A program made the position numbers and the translations under genes. From Thermodesulfobacteriota bacterium (GTDB lineage Bacteria > Desulfobacterota_D > UBA1144 > Nemesobacterales > UBA2774), in NCBI GenBank assembly GCA_040754335.1, contig JBFMCV010000002.1:310001-374000 (forward strand): 64,000 bases of DNA, in the 5' to 3' direction. Shown piece by piece: positions 35,185 through 43,873 of the stretch (positions within the stretch are counted from its first letter, which is position 1; each line of letters begins with the position of its first letter). Under the pieces are notes generated by a model. The model was not told the origin of the DNA, did no database searches, and was given only the letters and a program-made list of their open reading frames with translations.

Positions 35185-36174
35185 ATGATCGGCAAAGCCA
35201 TGGACGCGGCGGTCAAACCGGCCGCAAGATTCTTCGAGAGAAATTACATGGGCGCCCTGGGCGTGAACCGTACGATGACGCTCGCGAGGGCGTATAACAG
35301 CCTCAGGTACGGAAAAAACCAGAAAATCAGAGTGAGTCAGTACCGCGAGAACTTTCCGCGGCTGATAGAAGAGAACGGAAAACCGGTCACGCCCGTGATC
35401 GAGATGAAAGACGGCTGGTTCATCGATACATCCGGGAAGCTGCCTTATCTCGATGAGCTTCTGAGAGAAGGGGGCGAGATAATAGACGAGAAGGGCGGCG
35501 AGAAGCAGCCGAAGCACATGGTTTTCAGGAGACCTTTTTTCCAGGATATATTTTCAGACGATTACTTCTCGAGGTTCCCTTCCATACTCAATTTCGCCAC
35601 CTCATCCGACGTGTTTTCGGCCGTATGCAATTATCTCGGTTTCATACCCACGCTTTCTTATTCAAAACCCATGGGCGTGAGGCTGATTGAGTCCTGGAAC
35701 AAGTTTGATGAGAATCCCGACGCTCCGCCGAGGGAGAGCCAGCTCTTTCACCTCGACTATCACGACAATCCGATGGTCTACGTTATAGTCACTCTGAGAG
35801 AGGTCACGATGGAGAGGGGGCCTTTCTGTTTCCTGCCCAAATCCGTTTCCGAAAAGGCGGTGAAGGGGCTCGGTGATTACCATACGAAAAAGGGCGGGCA
35901 TCGCGTCACGGACGACAGGATATACTCGGTCGTCCCCGAGAGCGAATTGATAAAGCTGTGCTATCCCGCGGGGACTGTGCTCTTCATCGACAGCAGCGCG
36001 TGCTTTCACTACGGGAGCCGCAACGCGGTGAAGCCGCGGCACCTGATGATGTTCGCGTATGTCTCCACCTGGAGGACCGATTTCGGTGACATCGTGCTCA
36101 GGAACATGAGGTACCCGGTTAAAAAAGAAGATTCTCAGCTGAGGCGGATGATCCTGGACAAGGAATATGTGTGA
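35185..36174 (+). CDS. Putative Fe(II)/2-oxoglutarate-dependent oxygenase (PhyH-like), paralogue 1
   Basis: A 329-residue soluble protein. The facial triad of a non-haem iron oxygenase can be proposed as His189-x-Asp191 (LFHLDYHD) with distal His275 (CFHYGSRN), followed by Arg286 (VKPRH) that could bind the 2-oxoglutarate carboxylate. The spacing fits phytanoyl-CoA dioxygenase-like proteins, although the fold is inferred. A clear paralogue of equal length lies at 37551, and both share the conserved block KDGW-x-x-DTSG. An AAGGAGGG site precedes the ATG. Substrate unknown; neighbours suggest modification of a glycan, lipid or small molecule. Confidence 0.65.
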   Translation: MIGKAMDAAVKPAARFFERNYMGALGVNRTMTLARAYNSLRYGKNQKIRVSQYRENFPRLIEENGKPVTPVIEMKDGWFIDTSGKLPYLDELLREGGEIIDEKGGEKQPKHMVFRRPFFQDIFSDDYFSRFPSILNFATSSDVFSAVCNYLGFIPTLSYSKPMGVRLIESWNKFDENPDAPPRESQLFHLDYHDNPMVYVIVTLREVTMERGPFCFLPKSVSEKAVKGLGDYHTKKGGHRVTDDRIYSVVPESELIKLCYPAGTVLFIDSSACFHYGSRNAVKPRHLMMFAYVSTWRTDFGDIVLRNMRYPVKKEDSQLRRMILDKEYV

Positions 36175-36206
36175 AACAATACTGAGTGTGTGAGGAAGGA
36201 GCGACT

Positions 36207-37094
36207 GTGAAGAAACTGTCAATTGCATATACCCCTGACAGCGACGACGTGTTCAACTTCTACGCGTGGGAGCAAGGGCACGTTAAACTCGGTGTCGGCG
36301 GATACGAGCCGGTTTTTCATCGGAACCATATCATCGACCTGAACTACGCAGCGGAGCAAGGGCTCTATGACGTGGTCGCCGTCTCGTCTGTCTTCTACCC
36401 CAGGGTCGCGGATAGATATTGGATACTTTGCGTCGGGAACAGCGTTGGCAGGAATTTCGGTCCCGTGCTCGTTTCTAAGCGCTACAAGTCCGTAGAAGAG
36501 CTTCGAGGAAAAAGGGTCGGGGTAGGCGGACATCCGACGACGGGCAGCGGGCTTGCGCTTATGTACTGTCCGGGAATCGAGCTCGTGGAGATGCCGTTCG
36601 ATTCGATAGTGGACGCGATCGTCAGCGGCGAAGCTGACGCGGGGGTAATGATCCACGAGGAGCTCATTCACTACCAGGAGCGGGGACTCGGCTGCGTGTG
36701 CGACCTTGGGGCCGCATGGTGTGAGGACACGGGGCTTCCTCTGCCTGTGGGGCTCAACCTCGTGAGCAAAGGGCTCGGCATGGAGCTCGCGCGCGATATA
36801 GCCGCAACATGCCAATCGTCGCTCCTCTGGGGATTCGAGAATTCCGGAGAGGTTTATTCTTACGCCAGTAAATTCGGAAGGGGCATGGCCAAAGAGCATA
36901 TCGAGATGTTCAGAATCGAGGACTTCCTCCGCATTCCCGACGACGTCCGCGAGGCGATGAAAATAATGTTCGCACGCGTCGCGTCGATGGGACTCGGGCC
37001 GAGTGTCGATTCCTTCGAGGTGGTCGAAGGCATTGATAATCCCGAACGGCTACTTGTAAGACGGGATAAACATGATGACCGGGCGGTAGGATAA
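36207..37094 (+). CDS. MqnD/MqnA-family protein (periplasmic-binding fold)
   Basis: A 295-residue protein of the family that includes 1,4-dihydroxy-6-naphthoate synthase of the futalosine menaquinone pathway. Visible family blocks are YTPDSDDVFNFYAW at the start, NSVGRNFGPVLVSKR, GVMIHEELIHYQERGL and DTGLPLPVGLN. The His in MIHEE corresponds to the conserved MqnD active-site region. No other menaquinone gene is nearby, and it is flanked by two oxygenase paralogues and a cupin, so it may process or bind a different small molecule. The GTG at 36207, preceded by GGAAGGAG, is preferred over an upstream in-frame GTG at 36186. Confidence 0.7.
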   Translation: MKKLSIAYTPDSDDVFNFYAWEQGHVKLGVGGYEPVFHRNHIIDLNYAAEQGLYDVVAVSSVFYPRVADRYWILCVGNSVGRNFGPVLVSKRYKSVEELRGKRVGVGGHPTTGSGLALMYCPGIELVEMPFDSIVDAIVSGEADAGVMIHEELIHYQERGLGCVCDLGAAWCEDTGLPLPVGLNLVSKGLGMELARDIAATCQSSLLWGFENSGEVYSYASKFGRGMAKEHIEMFRIEDFLRIPDDVREAMKIMFARVASMGLGPSVDSFEVVEGIDNPERLLVRRDKHDDRAVG

Positions 37095-37103
37095 ACTCGA
37101 CGT

Positions 37104-37454
37104 ATGGGCATATACAGGATTTATAAGGGCGATGACGATAGGTCTCATATCGAAGGACTTTCATCGGACGATCCGTTCTGGGAATCGGTCAAAACCACTT
37201 CGACTATGTTTTTAAAGGAATTCCCGCCGGGCACTTTCCTCGACTGGCATCCCGCCCCACGGAGACAGATCGTCATCATACTGTCCGGCAGGCTCGAGCA
37301 CGGGTTCCGCGACGGGAGCAGGCGTACGTTCGGCCCGGGGGACGTGAGGGTGCTCGTGGATACGACGGGCGATGGCCATACGACCCGCGTGCTGGGGGAT
37401 GAGACGGTGCTTGTCGCGGTTGTGCCACTGGCCGACGATGATAAATCCGGCTAG
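37104..37454 (+). CDS. Small cupin-domain protein
   Basis: A 116-residue single-domain cupin. The pattern FPPGTFLDWHPAPRRQ, then ILSGRLEH, FGPGDVRVL and DTTGDGHTTRV outlines the two cupin motifs, with candidate metal ligands His near residue 49 (DWHPAP), Gln near 55 and His near 92 (GDGHTT). It could be an isomerase, a dioxygenase or a binding protein. It starts nine bases after the MqnD-like gene and is probably co-transcribed with it. A typical ribosome-binding site is not obvious. Confidence 0.75.
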   Translation: MGIYRIYKGDDDRSHIEGLSSDDPFWESVKTTSTMFLKEFPPGTFLDWHPAPRRQIVIILSGRLEHGFRDGSRRTFGPGDVRVLVDTTGDGHTTRVLGDETVLVAVVPLADDDKSG

Positions 37455-37550
37455 GGTGTTTGAGGAGCGGGAAATGAGAGAACGATGCCTAGGAACTATG
37501 ACATCGCCATTTGAAACCTGGTTTCGTTGTAAACAACGGGGGTAGATCAC

Positions 37551-38543
37551 ATGCTTGAAAAATATATAGATACGGCGATATCGCCTATAGCAAGGGTGCT
37601 GCAATACGATTACGTTGCAAAACCCATGAAACCGCTCGGCACGAACAACACGATGAAGATCGCGCGCGCATACAACCGCCTCGTCTATGGAAGGTACTAT
37701 GAATTCAGGAAGGACCAGTACCTACGTCATTTCGATGAGCTGACCCGCGAGAACGGCGCGCCTGTTCTCCTGATGAACGAGATTAAGGACGGCTGGGCGC
37801 TCGACACATCCGGGACGCTCCCTCACCTCAAGCAGCTCCTGCTCGACGCCGGAGAGATCATCAAGGAACGGGGAGGCGTAAAGCGCACCGATTTCGGAAG
37901 GCCCTGGTTCCAGGAGCTCCCGATCGACGATTTATTCGACAAGTATCCTTCTCTTCTAGACTTCGCGACGTCATCGGACGTGCTTTCGACCGTCTGCAAG
38001 CACCTGGGTTTCATCCCCGTCCTCTCGGCCGCTGTCCCGCACGGCCTCAGGTTCAACGAATCCTGGGCCGCGCACGACGACGCCCCGCCCGGATACTTCA
38101 GAGGGAGCCAGCTCTTCCATATCGATTATCACGACAGCCCCATGGCTTATGTAATCGTGCTCCTGAACGATATAACGATGGAAAACGGGCCGTTCTGTTT
38201 TATGCCCGATTCGGTTTCGCAGAAGGTGACAAAGGCCGTGGGATACAGGAAGTGGAGGAAACCGCACAGGCTCTCCGACGATGAGGTTTACTCGGTCGTT
38301 CCCGAAAGCGAGCTGATAAAGGTGTGTTATCCCGCAGGGACGGTGTTGTTCTTCGACCCGAGCAGGTGTTTCCACTTCGGGAGCCGTAACGCGGTGAAGC
38401 CGCGCTATGCGCTCATGTATGCGTTCGTTTCTCCGTGCAGGACGGATTTCACGGAGGTGCTCCTCGACAGGAAATTGTATCCCGTCCGCGATAACGATTC
38501 CCGGCTCAGAAAAATGGTTCTCAGGAGAGAATATACCGGTTAA
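37551..38543 (+). CDS. Putative Fe(II)/2-oxoglutarate-dependent oxygenase (PhyH-like), paralogue 2
   Basis: A 330-residue paralogue of the 35185-36174 product. It shares the N-terminal N-x-TM-x-x-ARAYN block, KDGW-x-LDTSG, the HxD pair His190/Asp192 (LFHIDYHD), the block VYSVVPESELIKVCYPAGTV and the distal His in CFHFGSRNAVKPR. Both copies keep every proposed metal and co-substrate residue, so both are likely active, perhaps on successive positions or on related substrates. The ATG has a GGGGGT stretch at about 37538-37543 as a weak ribosome-binding site. Confidence 0.65.
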   Translation: MLEKYIDTAISPIARVLQYDYVAKPMKPLGTNNTMKIARAYNRLVYGRYYEFRKDQYLRHFDELTRENGAPVLLMNEIKDGWALDTSGTLPHLKQLLLDAGEIIKERGGVKRTDFGRPWFQELPIDDLFDKYPSLLDFATSSDVLSTVCKHLGFIPVLSAAVPHGLRFNESWAAHDDAPPGYFRGSQLFHIDYHDSPMAYVIVLLNDITMENGPFCFMPDSVSQKVTKAVGYRKWRKPHRLSDDEVYSVVPESELIKVCYPAGTVLFFDPSRCFHFGSRNAVKPRYALMYAFVSPCRTDFTEVLLDRKLYPVRDNDSRLRKMVLRREYTG

Positions 38544-38715
38544 CGCCGCATACCGTGTCTTGCCGCACTGCCGCCGAGACGGCGCATGGTGCAATGCGGG
38601 GGCACGACTCATTATTTAAATCAAGCTTGAAGAACGCCGGATTGCCGCCTGACATCCGTATAAATTCCGGAATATTATTGGACGGGATTCGGCAGCGCTG
38701 CGACAGGGATAACCG

Positions 38716-40293
38716 ATGCTCGACGGAATAAAGATGGCTGCGAGATACGCCTGGGGACTGAATGGTTTCCTCCGGCATACGCTGACCCCGGCCGAGTGCA
38801 GGCACATGCTCGAAGATCGGTTGAAGTCGAGGGAACGGAATTTCCTGAGCATGGTCGAAAGGGGGATTTATTCGAACCCCAGGAGCCCCTACCTCAAGCT
38901 GCTCCGGCACGCAGGGGTCGATTACGGAGACTTCGCCGAGCTCGTAAGCCGGCACGGGGTCGAGGGCAGCCTCGAGCAGCTGTATGATCACGGCATATAC
39001 GTGCGTCTCGACGAGTTCAAGAGACGCACCCCGGTTCGCAGACCAGGGCTCGAATTCGAAACGGGACCACACGATTTTGATAACCCGATACTGAGTAGGC
39101 ATTACAGCTCGCGGACGAGCGGCTCGCGCGGAAATGTGACGCGCGTCATCATGGATCTCGACCTCCTCGAGCACGACGCCGCGTGCAATCATTTCATGCT
39201 CGAAGGATTCGGCGTAGGGGACGTGCCCATCGGCATCTGGCGGGAGGTGCCTCCCGTAACGACGGGGATGAACGTCGTGCTGCGGCTGACGAAACTGGGG
39301 AGGAAAGTGGATAAGTGGTTTTCCACGAGCAGGATATGGAGGGGTCCGAAATCGCTCCAGTTCCTATTCTTCACGTATTACACAGTGTGGGCGAGCAGGG
39401 TCTTGTCGAGGCCGCTGCCAGCGCCCGAATACGCGCCTCTCGAAGACGCCCTGGAAGTGGCGCGCTGGCTTGCATTGAAAAAAGCGGAAGGAGCGCCCGC
39501 GTTTTTCGACACGCAGGCGAGCTCGGGCGTGAAAGTCTGCATCGCGGCGGGTGAGGCAGGACTCGATATCTCGGGGACGTGCTTTTGTCTCGGCGGGGAG
39601 CCTTTTACCAAAGCCAAGGCCGGGGTGATAAACGGGACGGGGTGCCGGGCTATAAACCGTTACTCCATGGCCGAGCTGGGTAACGTAGGCATGGCCTGCC
39701 CCGCACCGTCCGATGTCGACGACAACCACCTTCTCACTGACAAAATCGCAGTGATCCAGCGCCGTAAAACCCTGGGCGAGGGCGACCTGAGCGTCGGTGC
39801 CCTCGTATATACAACCGTTCTCCCGAGCTGTCCCAAGCTCATGTTGAATGTGGAGAGCGACGACTACGGCTCTCTCCAGGTGAGGAGCTGCGGGTGCCCG
39901 TTCGGGGAGCTAGGGTTTACGACGCACCTTTCAGGCATACGCAGCTACGAGAAGCTGACGAGCGGCGGAGTGACATTTCTGGGGACCGAACTATTGAGAC
40001 TCATCGAGGAGGTGCTGCCGGGGAGGTTCGGGGGGAATCCCACGGACTATCAGCTTGCGGAAGAAGAAGTGGGCGGACTCCCCAGGGTGAATATAGTCGT
40101 GAGTCCGAGGGTGGGCAGCGTGGATGAGGAAACAGTAATAAATACCGTGTACCGGGCCCTGCTGCCCTATCCCGGAGGCGACGTTATGTCCGAGCGGTGG
40201 CAGCAGGGACGAATGCTGCGCGTCGTCAGGAGGGAGCCTTATACGACGGCTTCCGCTAAAATACTCCCGCTCCACATACTCAAGGGAAATTGA
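38716..40293 (+). CDS. Adenylate-forming enzyme (PaaK/CapK-like ligase)
   Basis: A 525-residue protein of the ANL superfamily, closest in style to phenylacetate-CoA ligase and CapK-like proteins. The phosphate-binding loop is seen as SSRTSGSRGN at about residues 131-140, and the adenylate-binding part as NGTGCRAINRYSMAELG near 310. A C-terminal domain carries VNIVVSPRVG and the closing segment SAKILPLHILKGN, where the Lys matches the usual catalytic lysine position. It probably activates a carboxylic acid as an acyl-adenylate for transfer to CoA, a carrier or a sugar. It follows the second oxygenase gene by 172 bases. Confidence 0.75.
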   Translation: MLDGIKMAARYAWGLNGFLRHTLTPAECRHMLEDRLKSRERNFLSMVERGIYSNPRSPYLKLLRHAGVDYGDFAELVSRHGVEGSLEQLYDHGIYVRLDEFKRRTPVRRPGLEFETGPHDFDNPILSRHYSSRTSGSRGNVTRVIMDLDLLEHDAACNHFMLEGFGVGDVPIGIWREVPPVTTGMNVVLRLTKLGRKVDKWFSTSRIWRGPKSLQFLFFTYYTVWASRVLSRPLPAPEYAPLEDALEVARWLALKKAEGAPAFFDTQASSGVKVCIAAGEAGLDISGTCFCLGGEPFTKAKAGVINGTGCRAINRYSMAELGNVGMACPAPSDVDDNHLLTDKIAVIQRRKTLGEGDLSVGALVYTTVLPSCPKLMLNVESDDYGSLQVRSCGCPFGELGFTTHLSGIRSYEKLTSGGVTFLGTELLRLIEEVLPGRFGGNPTDYQLAEEEVGGLPRVNIVVSPRVGSVDEETVINTVYRALLPYPGGDVMSERWQQGRMLRVVRREPYTTASAKILPLHILKGN

Positions 40294-40398
40294 GGCTCGC
40301 TAGAGAAAGCCCTATCCCTGCCGCAATTATTGCCTTTGTACGCCTGTTGCTAGATACTATTGTCTGCCCTCGGACATGAGCGGCGGGGTTCGATAAAC

Positions 40399-41154
40399 AT
40401 GGCTGACTACGTACCGATCCTGACTTTTCACGCAATTGAGGACAGCCGGTCTGTCATCTCTTTCAGGCCTGAGCTGTTCGGACGCTTCATGGGAAAACTC
40501 CACCGGAACGGATACGGAACCCTCAGGCTGAGCGACGCCGCAGGGCTCGTGCGCGAAGGGAAACCCCTGCCTGAAAAATCGTTCGTGATAACTTTCGACG
40601 ACGGGTACAGGAGCGTGTACGACGAAGCTTTTCCGGTCCTGAACAAGTACTCTATGACCGCGACCGTATTCCTAACGACGGGCGGATCGGCGAGGGCGGG
40701 CGCAGACGAGCGCTTGAGGCCGCTCAACGGGCGGGAGATGCTCAGCTGGGGGGAGATACGGGAGATGAAAGACGCCGGGATCGATTTCGGCGCCCATACG
40801 ATCTCGCACCCTGACCTTACCAAGATTGAGACATCTGAAATCGAGAACGAAATGACGGGGTCGAAAAAAATAATCGAGAATAAGCTGGGCGCATCCGTAT
40901 CGTCTTTCGCCTATCCCTACGGGAAATATGACGCGAGGAGCCTCGAGATAGCCCGGGGAAATTTCGAGTGCGCCTGCTCGGACGAGCTCGGCCTGATGAC
41001 GATGGAAAGCGGTCTCTATGCTCTCGAGCGCGTGGACTCTTATTATCTCAGGCGGGAGACGCTCTTCGGACTGATGATGACAAAATCATTCCCGCTCTAT
41101 GTATTTCTCCGCAATATACCGAGAGCGATGAATCGAAGTCTGCGCAGGAGATGA
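40399..41154 (+). CDS. Polysaccharide deacetylase (NodB homology domain)
   Basis: A 251-residue carbohydrate esterase family 4 protein. The metal triad is Asp68 (FVITFDDGY), His133 and His137 (GAHTISHPDL), and the FAYPYGKYD motif follows. No signal peptide is evident, so it may act at the cytoplasmic face on a lipid-linked sugar or nucleotide-sugar product, unlike secreted chitin or peptidoglycan deacetylases. The start is the ATG at 40399; a TTG 39 bases upstream is less likely. The stop codon is followed four bases later by the glycosyltransferase gene, so they form one transcription unit. Confidence 0.88.
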   Translation: MADYVPILTFHAIEDSRSVISFRPELFGRFMGKLHRNGYGTLRLSDAAGLVREGKPLPEKSFVITFDDGYRSVYDEAFPVLNKYSMTATVFLTTGGSARAGADERLRPLNGREMLSWGEIREMKDAGIDFGAHTISHPDLTKIETSEIENEMTGSKKIIENKLGASVSSFAYPYGKYDARSLEIARGNFECACSDELGLMTMESGLYALERVDSYYLRRETLFGLMMTKSFPLYVFLRNIPRAMNRSLRRR

Positions 41155-41158
41155 AGGC

Positions 41159-42400
41159 ATGACGGAGCGGCTGAAATTCTGCATGATAACGACGTTCTAC
41201 CCTCCCCGGAGCTTCGGGGGCGACGGGGAATACGTCTGGCAGCTTTCGAACGAGCTCGCGCGCAGAGGACATCACGTGACGGTGATCCACTGCGTCGATT
41301 CATACGAAGCTCTCTCCGGAGGCATTAGCGATTCCACGTACGAGAGCCATCCGAACGTCGAGGTCCACGGGCTCAGGAGCGGATACGGCTTCCTGTCCCC
41401 GCTCGCGACGCAGCAGACCGGATACCCGCTCTTTAAATCGGGACGGATACGGGATATCCTCTCGGGCGGGTTCGACATCATCCACTTCCACAACATCTCG
41501 CTCGTCGGAGGGCCGAAAATCCTTGAATACGGGAGCGGGATCAAGCTCTACACGACGCACGAGTACTGGCTCCTCTGCCCGACCCATGTGCTCATGAAGT
41601 TCAACCGGGCGCCGTGCACGGAGCCCAGCTGCCTCGCTTGCCAGCTTGTGCACGGGCGACCGCCGCAGCTATGGCGTTACACGAATCTCATGAAAAATTC
41701 TCTTGTCCATCTGGACGCGATAATAAGCCCGAGCAGGTTCACGAAGAAGCTTCACGAGGATTCGGGCCTGAACACGCCAATATTTCATATTCCCCACTTC
41801 GCCCCGCTCTCCGCAGATGCTTCCGGACAAGACCCGAACGGGATCGGAGCCTCTAGCGGGAAGCCCTACTTTCTCTACGTCGGCAGGATCGAGAAGCTGA
41901 AGGGCATTCAAACGCTGATACCGGCCTTCAGGGGATACGGGAAAGCCGACCTTCTTATCGCGGGCAAGGGAGATTATGAAGCCCGTGTACGGAAGCTCGC
42001 CGAAGGAGCCGATAATATACGCTTCCTCGGCCATTTGTCCCGCGACCGTCTCGGGAAGCTCTACAGGGATGCAACAGCCCTGATCGTGCCGTCGATCGCG
42101 TACGAGATTTCGACCCTCGTGGTGTTCGAGGCTTTCAGGGAGAAGACGCCCGTTATCGTAAACGACATCGGAGGGCTGCCCGAGCTCGTGGAGGAGAGCG
42201 GAGGGGGTTTCGTGTACGGCTCCGAGGGCGGGCTTCTTCGCGCGATGGACAGGATTTTGGAAGAGCCCGGGTTGAGAGACGAGCTCGGCAGGAAGGGGCA
42301 TGAAAAGTATCTCGAGAAATGGAACGCGGATGCCCATCTGAAATCGTATCTGGAGCTGATTACTAAATTGAGGCAGGGGGCGAAATACTCGGGCGCTTGA
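41159..42400 (+). CDS. Glycosyltransferase family 4
   Basis: A 413-residue GT-B glycosyltransferase. The N-terminal donor/acceptor domain opens with FYPPRSFGGDGEYVWQLS, and the C-terminal half has YVGRIEKLKGIQTLI, IAGKGDYE and the E-x7-E region (PSIAYEISTLVVFEAF) of family GT4. It transfers a sugar from a nucleotide donor, most likely onto a lipid-linked intermediate. A cysteine-containing stretch, APCTEPSCLACQL, near the middle is typical of many GT4 enzymes acting on O-antigen or exopolysaccharide. It is coupled to the deacetylase gene. Confidence 0.92.
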   Translation: MTERLKFCMITTFYPPRSFGGDGEYVWQLSNELARRGHHVTVIHCVDSYEALSGGISDSTYESHPNVEVHGLRSGYGFLSPLATQQTGYPLFKSGRIRDILSGGFDIIHFHNISLVGGPKILEYGSGIKLYTTHEYWLLCPTHVLMKFNRAPCTEPSCLACQLVHGRPPQLWRYTNLMKNSLVHLDAIISPSRFTKKLHEDSGLNTPIFHIPHFAPLSADASGQDPNGIGASSGKPYFLYVGRIEKLKGIQTLIPAFRGYGKADLLIAGKGDYEARVRKLAEGADNIRFLGHLSRDRLGKLYRDATALIVPSIAYEISTLVVFEAFREKTPVIVNDIGGLPELVEESGGGFVYGSEGGLLRAMDRILEEPGLRDELGRKGHEKYLEKWNADAHLKSYLELITKLRQGAKYSGA

Positions 42401-42571
42401 TTTCGTTCGTATGGACCCGAGGCAACGGGTCGGGCTCCTCCGGCTCCCCGCCGGTTTCCTCACGGTTTTGCATTCGGACAGGGTTCGGATGTACAATTAT
42501 CTGTCTCGCCGATTACCACGCACAGGCCGACAATCAGTGACTATTCGAGCTTAGAGCAGAGAGGGCTTCCC

Positions 42572-43708
42572 GTGACGACCCATACGAGTGCAGCCGCGAT
42601 TGATGATAGACGCATCACCGTTCCGGCCTGGTTCAATATCACCTGCGCGCTTTTCGTCTTTTGTCTCCTTCTATCACCCGTTACAGGCGCCGCTTCCCAG
42701 GAGCATAAGGAGTACAACACCCCGCCCGATAAGGACGGGCCGACTAAGGTAGACATCGGGCTCTATCTTCTCGATTTTATATACCTCGATCAGCCGAAAC
42801 AGACGCTCCGCGCCAGATACGCACTGTCACTCCACTGGAAAGACCCGAGGACGGCGTTCGGGAGTACGGATAACAAACCGGACATCGTTATAGGTGGTGA
42901 GGTCGACGAGCGCATAAAATACATGTGGTGGCCCGACCCGCAGATCACCAATCAGCTTGGCGCCGTGACGGAAATAAGCAAGAGGCTCCTCGTACGTCCC
43001 GACGGCGATGTGATCTATTCCTCGATATTTGTGGTGGATACGGCGACGACTCTCGAGTTCCGAAAATTCCCGTTCGACAGACAGATAGTCAGGGTCGAGT
43101 TCGAATCGTTTTCGTTCTCCAAGGACGAGCTCGATTACAAAGTCTGGAGCGAGAGGACGGGCGTCAACCCGAATTTTCAGAACGACGAGTGGATTCTCCA
43201 TGAAATGTCGTCTACCGCGGGTATCAGGAGGCTGTGGGAATCCGAATCCGACAGCTATTCGTACGTAAGCTTTCACGTGCCGGTACATAGAAGGACAGCA
43301 TATTACGTGTGGAGAATAATTCTTCCGTTTTGTTTTTTTATATTGCTGTCTACGTGCGTGTTCTGGATGAAGAGGGAGTCGCTCGACAGGCGCGTCAGCA
43401 TAGTCGTCTCTTTCGCTCTGACCGCCGTAGCTTTCAATTTCGTTGTTTCGGGTTTTTTCCCCAACGTGTCTTATCTAACGATTCTGGATGCGATAATATT
43501 GACCGGTTATTTGATGTGCGGGCTTACGATCATTTCGGTTATAAGTTTCGATTTGTTCAGGCACCACGGAAAAATAAAAGTGTGGAACTACGGAAACACC
43601 GCGGCCAAGTTCCTGTTCCCGGTCCTGTATATATTGATCTGGTATTCGATATACGAGATATTCATGCGGAGCAGCGACAGGATCGTCTACCTGCTGCAGC
43701 ACTCCTAG
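42572..43708 (+). CDS. Bacterial pentameric ligand-gated ion channel
   Basis: A 378-residue member of the Cys-loop receptor superfamily (GLIC/ELIC type). A signal peptide (about 15-45) precedes a beta-rich ligand-binding domain with the conserved FPFDRQ motif; the disulfide of animal receptors is absent, as in bacteria. Four membrane helices follow. M1 contains the conserved Pro (RIILPFCFF). M2 aligns position by position with GLIC: Asp at -2' (Asp272), Arg at 0', Ser at 2' and 6', and Leu at the 9' gate (Leu283). The acidic -2' residue suggests cation selectivity. It starts with GTG behind an AGAGAGGG site. It lies inside a glycan gene cluster, and no ligand can be named. Confidence 0.92.
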   Translation: MTTHTSAAAIDDRRITVPAWFNITCALFVFCLLLSPVTGAASQEHKEYNTPPDKDGPTKVDIGLYLLDFIYLDQPKQTLRARYALSLHWKDPRTAFGSTDNKPDIVIGGEVDERIKYMWWPDPQITNQLGAVTEISKRLLVRPDGDVIYSSIFVVDTATTLEFRKFPFDRQIVRVEFESFSFSKDELDYKVWSERTGVNPNFQNDEWILHEMSSTAGIRRLWESESDSYSYVSFHVPVHRRTAYYVWRIILPFCFFILLSTCVFWMKRESLDRRVSIVVSFALTAVAFNFVVSGFFPNVSYLTILDAIILTGYLMCGLTIISVISFDLFRHHGKIKVWNYGNTAAKFLFPVLYILIWYSIYEIFMRSSDRIVYLLQHS

Positions 43709-43873
43709 CAGCCGGGGGGGAAGCGGGGTGAATGTCCGGGAAGCCCCCGCGGAGCCATGATGACTGACCGATGAGCGAGCCGTGAATTGACATAATAATA
43801 CAAATTATGCCATTATACAGGTGAGTTATATATGTATATAAAACTATAAAAGCATATCCGAGACAGTCGCAGA

